A stretch of 64,000 nt of DNA from Enterobacterales bacterium (GCA_900768635.1 CAAGDP010000198.1:12466-76465); one strand, 5' to 3'. Shown: positions 28,926 to 37,708, counted from the stretch's first letter. Notes: generated by a model from the sequence alone, not told the origin. Numbers and translations: made by a program.

Positions 28926-29198
28926 GTCATTACCTTTCTACAGGACAACTTCATTATGAAGCAATAATCCTCAGTCTTTTATAATCATACTAAACCAAAA
29001 CAGCGTCCGTACTCTATTTGATCACAAGTTTGGAAGCTCTCATGAAAAAAGAAGCAAATGATCAGAATATGAGATGTAAACTCAGTAGCAAAACCTTTTT
29101 TCATAATCTGATACAATACGCTCATCAGCAACAGCTGTGCTAAAGTCTGTGTATTATAACAAATAACCAAAAACCAAGATCTGCATCAGGAAATTATT

Positions 29199-30074
29199 AT
29201 GATAAACAGTATGACAGGTTATGCATACCTGGAAACTAAAACAACATGGGGAACATTCACCTGGAATATTAAATCCGTTAACCATCGTTATCTGGACATA
29301 TCCCTTAAACTCCCGGATAACCTTAACAGCATCGAAAGTGAACTTCGCGAAAGTCTGAGAAATAATCTTGAACGTGGTAAAGTAGAATGTACATTAACCT
29401 TTAATGCAGCAACAAATGAAACCGACGTAGCCATGAATGAAGAACTAGCTGAACAACTGGTAAAGTGTGCCCGGAAAATCAGCTCCTTCGCCGGTGACAG
29501 TGATATAAAAAACATCTCCTTCAATCCGGTGGATATTCTCCTGTGTCCCGGTGTCCTTAATACAAGAAGTGGAGATCCTGATGCAATCCAGTCGGCGGCA
29601 ATAGACAGTTTCAATCAGGCAATAACCCAACTCAAAACATCCAGAGCCAGGGAAGGTGAAAAACTGCTGGGTATTCTTCAGGACAAACTTAACAAGGTCA
29701 GCAAAGAAGTTGAAAAGGTTAAGGCATCCCTTCCGGATGTTCTGAACTGGCAAAAAGAAAAGCTACTGAGTGCATTTAATAATCTCAAAATTGAACTTGA
29801 TCCAGACCGTCTGGAACAGGAGATGATCATCATAGCCCAGCGTCTGGATGTGGCCGAAGAGCTGGATCGCCTTGCTCTACATGTCAGCGAAACATATAAC
29901 ATTCTCAAAAAAGGAGGAACCTGTGGTCGCAGACTGGACTTTATGATGCAGGAATTCAATCGGGAATCCAATACTCTGGCATCCAAATCCATAAACACTG
30001 ACATTACCAATTCAGCAATCGAACTGAAGGTTCTTATTGAACAAATGAGAGAGCAAATTCAGAATATAGAATAA
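29199..30074 (+). CDS. yicC: YicC family endoribonuclease
   Basis: YicC/YloC family, 291 residues (287 in E. coli). The N-terminus INSMTGYAYLE, WNIKSVNHRYLDISLKLP and the C-terminus RRLDFMMQEFNRESNTLASKS are diagnostic. Recent work assigns endoribonuclease activity and a role in small-RNA turnover to this family; the older label was stress-induced protein. It is 15 bases upstream of gmk, whereas in E. coli yicC lies near pyrE and gmk lies elsewhere; yicC-gmk adjacency is common in other bacteria. Confidence 0.93.
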   Translation: MINSMTGYAYLETKTTWGTFTWNIKSVNHRYLDISLKLPDNLNSIESELRESLRNNLERGKVECTLTFNAATNETDVAMNEELAEQLVKCARKISSFAGDSDIKNISFNPVDILLCPGVLNTRSGDPDAIQSAAIDSFNQAITQLKTSRAREGEKLLGILQDKLNKVSKEVEKVKASLPDVLNWQKEKLLSAFNNLKIELDPDRLEQEMIIIAQRLDVAEELDRLALHVSETYNILKKGGTCGRRLDFMMQEFNRESNTLASKSINTDITNSAIELKVLIEQMREQIQNIE

Positions 30075-30089
30075 AATCCAGGAGATTAT

Positions 30090-30722
30090 ATGGCTTATGC
30101 AGCAAACCTTTTTATTATTTCCTCTCCAAGCGGAGCTGGAAAATCCACATTGCTGAACAGATTATTCAGGGATATTTCCCATGAACATCCTATGGCTTTT
30201 TCCATATCTCACACCACCAGAGGCATGCGTCCGGGAGAAACAAACGGCCGGGAATATCACTTCGTTTCAAAAGAAGAATTTCAAGCCATGATCGAACGTA
30301 ATGCCTTTTTTGAATGGGCTGAAGTTTTTGGAAATTTCTACGGTACATCCAAAGAGAATATTGAACAATCCCTATCTCAGGGTATTGATATATTTCTGGA
30401 TATTGACTGGCAGGGTGCCAGACAAATAAAAAGTCAGTTTCCGGAAGCTCGTTCTATCTTCATACTTCCTCCAAGTATGACCATTCTGCGGGAACGGCTG
30501 ACCGGCAGAAATCAGGACAGTGCGGAAGTTATTGAAAACCGTATGAAAAAAGCCCGCAACGAAATCATCCATTATGATGAATATGACTATGTGATAGTTA
30601 ATGACAATCTGGATGAAGCCTATGAACAACTAAAAGCGGTTATTATTGCTGAACAATGCAAGATCAGCAATCAGAAGGTTCGTCTTCAAGACCTTCTGAC
30701 CAGTCTTACCGCAGAAGAATAG
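30090..30722 (+). CDS. gmk: Guanylate kinase
   Basis: Phosphorylates GMP to GDP with ATP. 210 residues. P-loop SSPSGAGKSTLL at residues 11-22, GMP-binding SISHTTRGMRPGE and GREYHFVSKEEF, lid region with RLTGRNQD, and YVIVNDNLDEA near the end. CAGGAG precedes the ATG. rpoZ and spoT, its usual downstream partners, are absent here; rpoZ lies 2.6 kb away as a separate unit. The stop lies 5 bases from the convergent gppA stop. Confidence 0.96.
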   Translation: MAYAANLFIISSPSGAGKSTLLNRLFRDISHEHPMAFSISHTTRGMRPGETNGREYHFVSKEEFQAMIERNAFFEWAEVFGNFYGTSKENIEQSLSQGIDIFLDIDWQGARQIKSQFPEARSIFILPPSMTILRERLTGRNQDSAEVIENRMKKARNEIIHYDEYDYVIVNDNLDEAYEQLKAVIIAEQCKISNQKVRLQDLLTSLTAEE

Positions 30723-30727
30723 AGTCA

Positions 30728-32239
30728 CTATTCCTGCCGTTCCTCGGCAACAGTTGGCCAGCCGGTCTGGGTTTGCATTCTTACTTCGGTTAATAATTCG
30801 GACCCGCGAAGATAATGACTGGCCAGCCATCCTTTTGGCAAAAGGATTTTAAGAACGCCTTTTTCCAACCTGAATTCGAAATTCGGTACCGTACCTTCTG
30901 TTCTTCTGATACACAGAATAATGGCTATGCGCAAAATTCGGGCCATAAAACAGGCTGCCTCATAGGAAACAGCATGCTGACGATGTAAGGCATCCAGCTT
31001 AAAATCATCCCGCTGATTAAACAATAATCCGGAAAGCAACAGCTTCTGTGGAACTGTAAAGCCCGGCATATCAATATTTTCCACTATATAGGATGCATGC
31101 TGGGGAGCTTTCTTATATTCAATGCATAATCCAAGCTCATACAGTAAAGATGCGGAGATCAGAATTGATCTGCATAAATCATCCAGTTTCCATTCATCTT
31201 TCATACCATCAAAAATGTGCAGACATACATCTTTTACTCTTTCTCCCTGACTTCGATCCAGCTGATAACGGTAAATCATACTCTCTACGGTTCGCACTCT
31301 GGCATCCCCAAACCACTGTTCATCACTGTGACCGGTAGAGACAATCATTCCATAAACCAGACCTTCACGAAGAGCTCCGCCGGCGAGAAGCAGTTCCTTG
31401 ATACCAAATACTTCAAAAAGAGCTATCAGAATTGCCAGTCCTGACGGGAAGACCTTCTTGCGTTCCGGAAGCAAACCCACAATATCCAAATCATCAATAT
31501 AGCAACACTTGATAACCAGATCCCGTAATTGATACATTTTATCCAGAGTTACCCGTTCTGAACCTCCCTGGGAAATAAGGATTTCCTGGAGAGCCTGTAC
31601 CGTGCCGGACGCTCCCACGCACAAATCCCAGCCAATGGCCAGATAATCATCCACAACCTCTCTGAATATATCTGAAGCAGATTGAACTGCTTCATTAAAA
31701 GAGTCGGCTGTTACCGTCCCTTCAGAAAAAAACCTGTTATACCAGGTAACGCATCCTAACTGTAAACTGTTGAGAAGTTCGGCATTGTTACCATGCCCTA
31801 GAATAATCTCTGTGCTGGCCCCGCCAATATCAATAACCAGACGGCTGCCACTGCCGCTGGTAGTACAGGACACACCCTGATAAATGGTCCGAGCTTCTTC
31901 CAATCCGGATATAACTTCAACCTTATGACCAAGTATTTCCTCTGCTACACGCACAAAAACATCCGCATTTTTGGCAATACGTAATGTTGCTGTACCGACA
32001 ATCCGGATATTTTCTGAGGGAACGTCCTGTAATTGTTCTGAAAACAGTCTGAGACAATCCCAACCACGTTCCATAGCCTCACGGCTTAAGAGGTTATTTT
32101 CATCCAGACCTGAAGCAAGACGTACTTTACGCTTAACCTTGGAAACAATACGGATTGCGCCATGTACCTGTCTTACAACCAACATATGAAAGCTGTTAGA
32201 TCCCAGATCTATTGCTCCGTACAAAGGCGACTGTGGCAT
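30728..32239 (-). CDS. gppA: Exopolyphosphatase / pppGpp phosphohydrolase (Ppx/GppA family)
   Basis: Actin-like ATPase-fold phosphohydrolase of 503 residues, comparable to GppA (494). N-terminal phosphate loop AIDLGSNSFHMLV, second loop VIDIGGASTEI, and GASGTVQAL; a C-terminal HD-like helical domain follows. GppA converts pppGpp to ppGpp and can degrade polyphosphate. The call as gppA over ppx rests on linkage to trxA and rho (E. coli gppA-rhlB-trxA-rho); rhlB is missing from the locus. A good ribosome site (TTAGGAG) precedes the ATG. Confidence 0.85.
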   Translation of the reverse strand: MPQSPLYGAIDLGSNSFHMLVVRQVHGAIRIVSKVKRKVRLASGLDENNLLSREAMERGWDCLRLFSEQLQDVPSENIRIVGTATLRIAKNADVFVRVAEEILGHKVEVISGLEEARTIYQGVSCTTSGSGSRLVIDIGGASTEIILGHGNNAELLNSLQLGCVTWYNRFFSEGTVTADSFNEAVQSASDIFREVVDDYLAIGWDLCVGASGTVQALQEILISQGGSERVTLDKMYQLRDLVIKCCYIDDLDIVGLLPERKKVFPSGLAILIALFEVFGIKELLLAGGALREGLVYGMIVSTGHSDEQWFGDARVRTVESMIYRYQLDRSQGERVKDVCLHIFDGMKDEWKLDDLCRSILISASLLYELGLCIEYKKAPQHASYIVENIDMPGFTVPQKLLLSGLLFNQRDDFKLDALHRQHAVSYEAACFMARILRIAIILCIRRTEGTVPNFEFRLEKGVLKILLPKGWLASHYLRGSELLTEVRMQTQTGWPTVAEERQE

Positions 32240-32782
32240 ACCAACTCCTAACTAATCAGGCTATTTATTGCATTAACAACACTAAACTGCAGCAAAACAT
32301 TGCCCTAACGTATAAATATATAATATAGACCCTCTTTTGTTTCAACGAAAAAATATATATTTTGTAAGGAGAATACCAACAATTGTTCCAGCTGACTTTT
32401 CCCTGGCTATATTTATGTTCTGAACATCAAATATAACCTGTTTATCTTATTAGCAGATCGATAAATGTTTATTCCCTTATCCTAGCAACCAACGGGATAT
32501 TAAAAATTCTGATTATCAAGCTCCAGTTACAACTTTGTTTTATTATCAATGCAATAACTATCAGCTCATAACTGACAATAAGGCAGATCTGCTGACTCAG
32601 GCAAGTTTCTGCACACTATTTCTTCAAATTGAGAAGGGGGGTACAAAGGGTAACAGTATAGAAAGAGGAATATCCGGTTTTATACGCAGGTTTTATTGAA
32701 GACTTTATCTGTTAATCATATAATCAAAATGACATAACAATTCTGTAGGTAGTGTATTAACAGATTATCAAAGGTGGACCTT
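32240..32782. other. Divergent intergenic region between gppA and trxA
   Basis: About 540 bases with no gene. It holds the trxA promoter (described separately) and presumably that of gppA. In enterobacteria rhlB lies next to gppA; no trace of it is readable here. Confidence 0.4.
32696..32724 (+). promoter_or_regulatory. Probable sigma-70 promoter of trxA
   Basis: TTGAAG (32696-32701), a 17-base spacer, and a perfect TATAAT (32719-32724), ending 58 bases before the trxA start. Confidence 0.65.
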
Positions 32783-33106
32783 ATGGCTAATTTTATTGAA
32801 GTGACCGATGCAAATTTCGAAGAAAGTGTTATCAATTCGGATAAGCCAGTACTCGTAGACTTATGGGCTCCCTGGTGTGGTCCTTGTCGTTCCTTAGGTG
32901 CGGTTTTAGAGGAAGTTGCAGCTGAATGTGATAAGGTTAAATTCTGCAAAATGAATGTGGATCAGAATGAAGATATTCCTGCCAGATTACGGGTAACAAG
33001 CATTCCTCTGCTGGTATTGTTCAAAGACGGTGAAATTGCAGCCAAAAGTGTTGGACTTATCTCCAAAACTGAAGTTCTCAACCTGATCAATACCCATGTT
33101 GAGTAA
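32783..33106 (+). CDS. trxA: Thioredoxin 1
   Basis: Cytoplasmic dithiol reductant, 107 residues. Active site LWAPWCGPCRSL with CGPC, cis-Pro in TSIPLLVLFKDGE. AAGGTGG (32771-32777) is the ribosome site, which fixes the start at ATG 32783; an upstream in-frame GTG lies inside that site and is not the start. Position next to gppA and near rho matches the gammaproteobacterial locus. Confidence 0.96.
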   Translation: MANFIEVTDANFEESVINSDKPVLVDLWAPWCGPCRSLGAVLEEVAAECDKVKFCKMNVDQNEDIPARLRVTSIPLLVLFKDGEIAAKSVGLISKTEVLNLINTHVE

Positions 33107-33140
33107 AATATCCCGGTAAAATACTGTAAACAAATAGAAA

Positions 33141-33188
33141 ACAGGAGAAAGGGCTCTTGCACTTTCTGTTACTTGTTTATTTTTTTTA
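33141..33188 (+). terminator. Possible terminator of trxA
   Basis: AGAAAG and CTTTCT arms with a 10-base loop, followed after 8 bases by a T-rich run (33177-33187). The stem is short, so this is tentative. Confidence 0.4.
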
Positions 33189-33282
33189 CAAAAACTGTAT
33201 AATTTAACGATCGCAGGTTAGTCTTTCACGCTTACAGGGCTGTCAGGGTATCCTGGACCCAAACAAATAAAGAATTTTCACT

Positions 33283-33305
33283 GAAAGCCTCTCCATAAGG
33301 CTTTC
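33283..33305 (+). promoter_or_regulatory. Leader hairpin upstream of rpoZ
   Basis: A perfect 8-bp stem GAAAGCCT/AGGCTTTC with a 7-base loop lies 30 bases before the rpoZ start, without a U-run. A likely -10 TATAAT at 33198-33203 would give a leader of about 125 bases that also contains GGGT/ACCC and CAGG/CCTG pairings around 33244-33260. Autoregulation is possible but unproven. Confidence 0.4.
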
Positions 33306-33334
33306 TCGCACAAGAATTATTATTGGAGTATCGA

Positions 33335-33691
33335 ATGGCTCGCATTACAGTTGAAGACGCAGTTCAAAAGGTAGGTAATCGATTTGATTTGGTTCTACTG
33401 GCCGCTAGAAGAGCAAGACAGATTGCTGTAGGTGGCAAAAAGCCTCTGGTAGATGAAGAAAACGATAAGCCAACTGTTATTGCTCTTCGCGAAATTGAAG
33501 AAGATCTGATTTCCAAGGAAACATTAGACCGTCTTGATCAGCAATCTCAGGATCTTAATACTTCACAGGTCTCTGTGGATATGGGATTAAATTCTCCATC
33601 ACCATTTGATGGTCCTTCTGAAGAAGCTGATTCCAAGATAGAAAAAGAAGTAATTGACAGCGATACCGTTGTTGTATCAGTTGCAGAATAA
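33335..33691 (+). CDS. rpoZ: RNA polymerase omega subunit
   Basis: Omega helps fold beta' and assemble RNA polymerase. The N-terminus [20 protein letters not shown] and [11 protein letters not shown] are diagnostic. 118 residues against 91 in E. coli: the extra C-terminal part (about residues 75-118) is acidic and low in complexity ([16 protein letters not shown]). TTGGAG (33323-33328) is the ribosome site, so the start is ATG 33335. The gene stands alone, without gmk upstream or spoT downstream. Confidence 0.95.
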   Translation: MARITVEDAVQKVGNRFDLVLLAARRARQIAVGGKKPLVDEENDKPTVIALREIEEDLISKETLDRLDQQSQDLNTSQVSVDMGLNSPSPFDGPSEEADSKIEKEVIDSDTVVVSVAE

Positions 33692-33705
33692 AAATCATCC
33701 TAATA

Positions 33706-33770
33706 ATCGGGTAGGGTGAGTTCTTCACTCACCCCTCCCCAGCCACCGTACATGCGGTACCGCAAATGGC
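33706..33770 (-). mobile_element. Remnant of a group II intron 3' end (domains V-VI)
   Basis: Read on the minus strand, 33742-33770 gives a domain V-like hairpin (CGCC-ATT-TGCGG, TA loop, CCGCATGTACGGTGGC) close in pattern to known bacterial introns whose stem reads CGCCGTATGCGG. It is followed by a perfect 8-bp domain VI-like stem (GGGTGAGT/ACTCACCC, 33714-33734) and the ending ACCCGAT, with an unpaired A (33712) seven bases from the putative 3' splice site (33706). No reverse transcriptase gene and no 5' end are present in 33770-34200, so only a relic remains. Confidence 0.5.
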
Positions 33771-33874
33771 GATTCAATACAGCTGTTACGGAATTATCCC
33801 TTGTCGATAATTCCTTCGAAATACGGCTTCTTACAGAATTTATCCTCACCAAGGAGTGGCTGTTCCCTTTACCG

Positions 33875-34033
33875 TTATCTGAAACACAGTTGATAGCTTC
33901 TCAGCTTCATATAACCGATCCCATGGTCAATCAGATCCCTTATGTGACGACGACAGATTTCCTGTACAGAAAATCCGGTTCTATCTAAATTTTTGTTGAT
34001 AAGAGCGAGATAGCATCCAAATGCATGAAGCAT
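33875..34033 (-). CDS. Short open frame of 52 codons, possible gene relic
   Basis: ATG 34033 to TAA 33875-33877. AGGAA precedes the start at a rather long distance. The translated protein is basic in its second half (EICRRHIRDLIDHGIGYMK) and ends with RSYQLCFR. It lies upstream, in the same orientation, of the group II intron remnant and may be a broken end of a mobile-element gene. No family is recognised. The rest of 33771-34204 holds nothing else. Confidence 0.2.
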   Translation of the reverse strand: MLHAFGCYLALINKNLDRTGFSVQEICRRHIRDLIDHGIGYMKLRSYQLCFR

Positions 34034-34204
34034 AATAAAGGATTCCTATAATAAATTGTAATTAGTATGAGTTTTAATTATCCGCCCTCACTTTACCGGA
34101 GAAAACAACATGCTGTCAGAGTTTGATGGCGAGATTTTCAAAAGGTTTGTAACAGAACAATCTACTTTAAATTCGAAATGTAAAATTTACCGGAAGGTGT
34201 CTTT

Positions 34205-34867
34205 TTATTCTGATTTCCGAAGGACATTCAAAAAGCCCTGATAAAACCCATGACGGGTTTTTTTATCAATTTCAGCAAACTCTGTCTGCAAACTAAAAGC
34301 AATATGATCGCTGGATAAAGCGTCCTTGCCCAAAACTGCAACCCAGCGAGGATCATAATTACGTTCAGCTATTTCATCATATTCAATCACTCTCTTCATT
34401 ATCTGCTTAAGCTCCGGTACATGACTCCCAGCATAAGCTCTGATCTTACGACCATAAAATCCATTCAGCTTGGTAAGTCCTTCCCTTACCGTAGGATCCA
34501 GTGATTTGTTAGCATCGGAACGTGCCCGAAGCTGGGCGGTATAATGCCAGAAGGTTGCGGCAAAGGTTTCATTTCTCATCATCAGATAATCTGCCAATGC
34601 ATACAAAACCGGCGGGGTAAAATCATTTGGGTGGGAAAGCACTGTGTTAACTGTTTCAGTATTGCCTTCCTTAATGGATCCGACAATAATTTCGGTTTGA
34701 GCGGTTCCAAGTGTAGCAAATTCACCATGATACATTCCCTGAGAGGAACGTTGCTGCTCATTATTCTCCGGAGTTGGAGCTCCAATTCGATCTGTTACCT
34801 TTTCAACAACACACCCGGTCAAACTCAGTAAACACAACAGCGCCAAAAGAAGCTTAATCATTGACAT
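34205..34867 (-). CDS. Putative lipoprotein of unknown function
   Basis: A 220-residue protein with signal peptide MSMIKLLLALLCLLSLTGC; the lipobox is LTGC and Val follows the Cys, so outer-membrane sorting is expected. The mature part is mostly helical and looks repeat-like (TETVNTVLSH..., YALADYLMMRNETFAATFWHYTA), reminiscent of Sel1/TPR-type helical pairs but too divergent to call. Its start overlaps the end of the upstream gene by 14 bases, so the two are translationally coupled. A second in-frame ATG is at 34861. Confidence 0.65.
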   Translation of the reverse strand: MSMIKLLLALLCLLSLTGCVVEKVTDRIGAPTPENNEQQRSSQGMYHGEFATLGTAQTEIIVGSIKEGNTETVNTVLSHPNDFTPPVLYALADYLMMRNETFAATFWHYTAQLRARSDANKSLDPTVREGLTKLNGFYGRKIRAYAGSHVPELKQIMKRVIEYDEIAERNYDPRWVAVLGKDALSSDHIAFSLQTEFAEIDKKTRHGFYQGFLNVLRKSE

Positions 34868-35555
34868 TGTATTTAAGTTTCAACTCCACTCCGCCATCTA
34901 CAACTAACGCCTGTAAAACGTGCACCAGCTCGGATGGACGCTTATCCAAAATCTCATAGCGGTTAACAGGAACATTCTTCAAAAAATCCCGGAAATCAAT
35001 GGTAAGAATATCAGAAGCATAGATCAGCTTGATACCATTGCGACAGGTCATATTAAGATTCTTTTCCAGAAGGCTGTTTACCATATTCATGGCCAGAGAT
35101 GAGAATAATTTACTAAGTCCGCCGTTTAGAGCTCTTTTCTCATTAATGCACAGAACAAGATTTGATTTATGTGCATCGTTGATACATTCAACAATTTCGC
35201 CTTTGATAAGAAAGCGCCCCATGCGATGCTCAATCATGCAATCCATAGAGCCATTACCATAACAATTTATATCTGCAGTCTTAATTGTAGAGGATCTAGC
35301 AAGTATCACACCTAGCAAATTGTTAAGAAAAGCTTCGGAGATAAAAAGTCTTCCTTCCTTCAGTTCCGATAGGGCGTTGGTTGTCCATAAATTGTAGAGA
35401 GGTAAAATAAGAGATTTAAATTCTTCGGAAACTATTGCTGGGTTTTCCCGATTAGCTAACAGAAAATCGGCGACCGAATTGATGAAGCATTCAGTCTCAT
35501 CACGCTTTTGAGCATAGAGGTTTTTGCAAAAACCAATTAAATACTTATAATCCAT
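34854..35555 (-). CDS. Hypothetical cytoplasmic protein
   Basis: A 233-residue soluble protein without signal or membrane segment. It has a helical N-terminus (YLIGFCKNLYAQKRDETECF) and mixed alpha/beta remainder with Cys at several places (INCYGNGSMDCMIEH, LVLCINEK, MTCRNG). No motif is recognised. It is the first gene of a two-gene unit with the downstream lipoprotein (14-base overlap). The pair sits between the intron remnant and the nitroreductase region. Confidence 0.6.
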   Translation of the reverse strand: MDYKYLIGFCKNLYAQKRDETECFINSVADFLLANRENPAIVSEEFKSLILPLYNLWTTNALSELKEGRLFISEAFLNNLLGVILARSSTIKTADINCYGNGSMDCMIEHRMGRFLIKGEIVECINDAHKSNLVLCINEKRALNGGLSKLFSSLAMNMVNSLLEKNLNMTCRNGIKLIYASDILTIDFRDFLKNVPVNRYEILDKRPSELVHVLQALVVDGGVELKLKYNVND

Positions 35556-36084
35556 AGAAACAGCTCAACGAACAAACAGAAAAACCCTGAAATAAGAAAG
35601 GATCTGAAACGGGTATTATAACTTAGACTAATTTTATTTAAAAATCAATAAAAATGAATTTATACAGCTCGCAAAATCAGGAGAAAATCCTTGAAAACAG
35701 CCTGTTTTCCCTAAATTATCTTAAGTTTTCAGAGAGTCAGAAATTTAAATCCCTCTTGAAAACAACATGTAATCTACCCCAGGAAACCTGAGAATGAAAA
35801 GCAGGTATGAATTTCCGTACATACAGCATGCTCAACATCCTACGTCAATCCTGCAGTCGCATGTAAGAGCTCTTTTTCCTTGCCAGAAACCTGCAACATC
35901 CTTGAGAATGCCCTGTCCATATATGTTTGACAAATGTCAAAATTGAATTACATAATATAACAGAATTTCTTAAAAGGACGGTATATGTAAGATTTATGCA
36001 GATGTATAACCTGACAACCGGGATAATTCTGTCTAAACAGACTTATGTATACCCACTCCAAATATTGATTCAGAGGAATTTATA
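35556..36084. other. Divergent intergenic region upstream of the nitroreductase gene
   Basis: About 530 AT-rich bases without a gene. It contains a hairpin GAAAACA/TGTTTTC (35693-35709) with a three-base loop and, further right, a promoter with an overlapping palindrome (35927-35956). Nothing else is seen. Confidence 0.4.
35927..35956 (+). promoter_or_regulatory. Promoter with FNR/CRP-like palindrome over the -35 element
   Basis: A perfect -35 TTGACA (35927-35932), an 18-base spacer and CATAAT (35951-35956). The -35 lies inside the perfect inverted repeat TTGAC-AAAT-GTCAA (35927-35940), which differs from the FNR consensus TTGAT-N4-ATCAA at one position per arm. The position over -35 would suit repression or class II activation. 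It lies 130 bases before the nitroreductase start. Confidence 0.5.
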
Positions 36085-36597
36085 ATGGAATTCACAGAAG
36101 TAATTACCCAACGATATTCTTGCAAAAACTTCAGTTCCCGCCCTGTAGGCCAGGAACAACTGAATGCTATTCTGGAGGCAGGACGCGTAGCTCCCACAGC
36201 TAAAAATCTCCAGGAACAACATATTTATGTTATATCAGATCCTGAGAAATTAAAAATAATCGACGATGTATGTCCCTGCCGTTATAAAGCACCCCTTGTT
36301 CTGGTAGTAGCTTATAACACTGAGCATGTTTTCACCTATCCCGGCGGACAACGGGATTCCGGGCTCGAAGATACCAGCATCGTGGCAACTCATATGATGC
36401 TGGCAGCATGTAACGCCGGCGTAGACAGTTGCTGGATAAATTTTTTCGATCCGGAAAAGCTGAAAGCAGCACTGAATCTTCCTCAGAATGAGGAAATTCT
36501 TATGATGTTGGATTTGGGATATGCCGCTGAAGGTTTTAAACCCCTTTCCAAACATTTTTCAAGAAAGGATTTAACCGAAACTGTTACCTATCTCTGA
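36085..36597 (+). CDS. Nitroreductase family protein
   Basis: FMN-dependent nitroreductase-like fold, 170 residues, the short form of the family. FMN-contact elements are visible: QRYSCKNFSSRPV at residues 9-21, GRVAPTAKNLQEQHIYV, and the region DSCWINFFDPEKL...LDLGYAAEG near the C-terminus. Such enzymes reduce nitro groups or quinones with NAD(P)H; the natural substrate is unknown. AGAGGAA precedes the ATG. It has its own promoter with a redox-regulator-like palindrome and lies 85 bases before ddl. Confidence 0.85.
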   Translation: MEFTEVITQRYSCKNFSSRPVGQEQLNAILEAGRVAPTAKNLQEQHIYVISDPEKLKIIDDVCPCRYKAPLVLVVAYNTEHVFTYPGGQRDSGLEDTSIVATHMMLAACNAGVDSCWINFFDPEKLKAALNLPQNEEILMMLDLGYAAEGFKPLSKHFSRKDLTETVTYL

Positions 36598-36682
36598 GTA
36601 TTTTTTAATCAGAAGAACATAATCTGTAGCAGAATCAGGTACCCGGCTACGGGTATAATTAAAATAATGAGGCTTTTTTTCA

Positions 36683-37675
36683 ATGTGCAAAATACTGTTA
36701 ATGTGCGGTGGAGACGGCTCTGAACACAGCATTTCCCTTACCAGCGCTCAATTTATAGAATCTCAGCTTGGTTTATTGCCGGATGTTTCCGTAAACAAGG
36801 TGATCCTTCACAAATCCTCTTGGGAAACTGCTGATGGCAGAATGTGTTTTCTGGACAATAAACACCGGCTGGTATTTGAAAACGGGGAATTTGAAACCAT
36901 AGATTACGCCATCCCCTGCATTCATGGCTTCCCAGGAGAAACCGGTGATATCCAGTCTTATCTGGAACTAATCAACCTGCCATATATGGGCTGTCCGTCT
37001 GAAGGTTCCAAGCTCTGCTTTAACAAAATTTCCACAAAGTTATGGTTAAGCAGTCTTGAAATACCTAATACTCCATATGTATTTCTTACCGAAAATACTG
37101 CAGCCGATCAGGCCAAGGCTTTTCAGGCAATGCGCAAGTGGAATGCAGTATTTGTTAAAGCCGCCAGTCAAGGTTCTTCTGTGGGATGCTACAAAGTAGA
37201 TGATCTCTCCAAACTATCCGCAACCATTAGTCAGGCTTTCACTTATTCAAATCAGGTTCTGGTAGAAAAGGCGGAGGAACCCCGGGAGCTGGAAGTAGCT
37301 GTTTATGAATACGATGGAAAAATTATTGCTACCAATCCCGGTGAAATCCTTACCTCTTCCAATCAGTTCTATACCTATGAAGAGAAGTACAGTTCCAGCA
37401 GTAAAACCAGTACGGTAGTAGAAGCAGAAAACCTGACAGATGAACAAAAAGAACTAATCCGCTCCTATGCCATTAAGGCTTTTACCCATCTGAAGCTTAA
37501 GGATCTGTCCCGGGTAGACTTTTTCCTTACCAGAGATAATCAAATTCTGCTTAACGAAATTAATACCTTCCCTGGTATGACGCCTATTTCCATGTTCCCT
37601 AAAATGCTGGAACATCATGGTGAAAAATTCCCGGAATTTTTGCGTCAGTGCATAGAACGGGGTCTTAAGAAGTAA
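36683..37675 (+). CDS. ddl: D-alanine--D-alanine ligase
   Basis: ATP-grasp enzyme joining two D-Ala for the peptidoglycan stem peptide. 330 residues. N-terminal GGDGSEHSISLTSA holds the catalytic Glu (E. coli Glu15 position) though the usual GGTSAEREVS is diverged. Then AASQGSSVGCYKV (catalytic Ser), VLVEKAEEPRELEVAV, FYTYEEKYSSSS (omega-loop Tyr), LSRVDFFLT and metal-binding NEINTFPGMTPIS. It is not in a mur/fts cluster. A strong terminator follows. Confidence 0.93.
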   Translation: MCKILLMCGGDGSEHSISLTSAQFIESQLGLLPDVSVNKVILHKSSWETADGRMCFLDNKHRLVFENGEFETIDYAIPCIHGFPGETGDIQSYLELINLPYMGCPSEGSKLCFNKISTKLWLSSLEIPNTPYVFLTENTAADQAKAFQAMRKWNAVFVKAASQGSSVGCYKVDDLSKLSATISQAFTYSNQVLVEKAEEPRELEVAVYEYDGKIIATNPGEILTSSNQFYTYEEKYSSSSKTSTVVEAENLTDEQKELIRSYAIKAFTHLKLKDLSRVDFFLTRDNQILLNEINTFPGMTPISMFPKMLEHHGEKFPEFLRQCIERGLKK

Positions 37676-37708
37676 CGTTCCGGATGAACGGAAAGTCAGT
37701 CAGAATCA

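Noticed and set aside
33716..33988. 90-codon plus-strand open frame after rpoZ
   Set aside because: It runs across the group II intron-like hairpins, has no ribosome site and its protein is low in recognisable features; it is a by-product of the intron relic.
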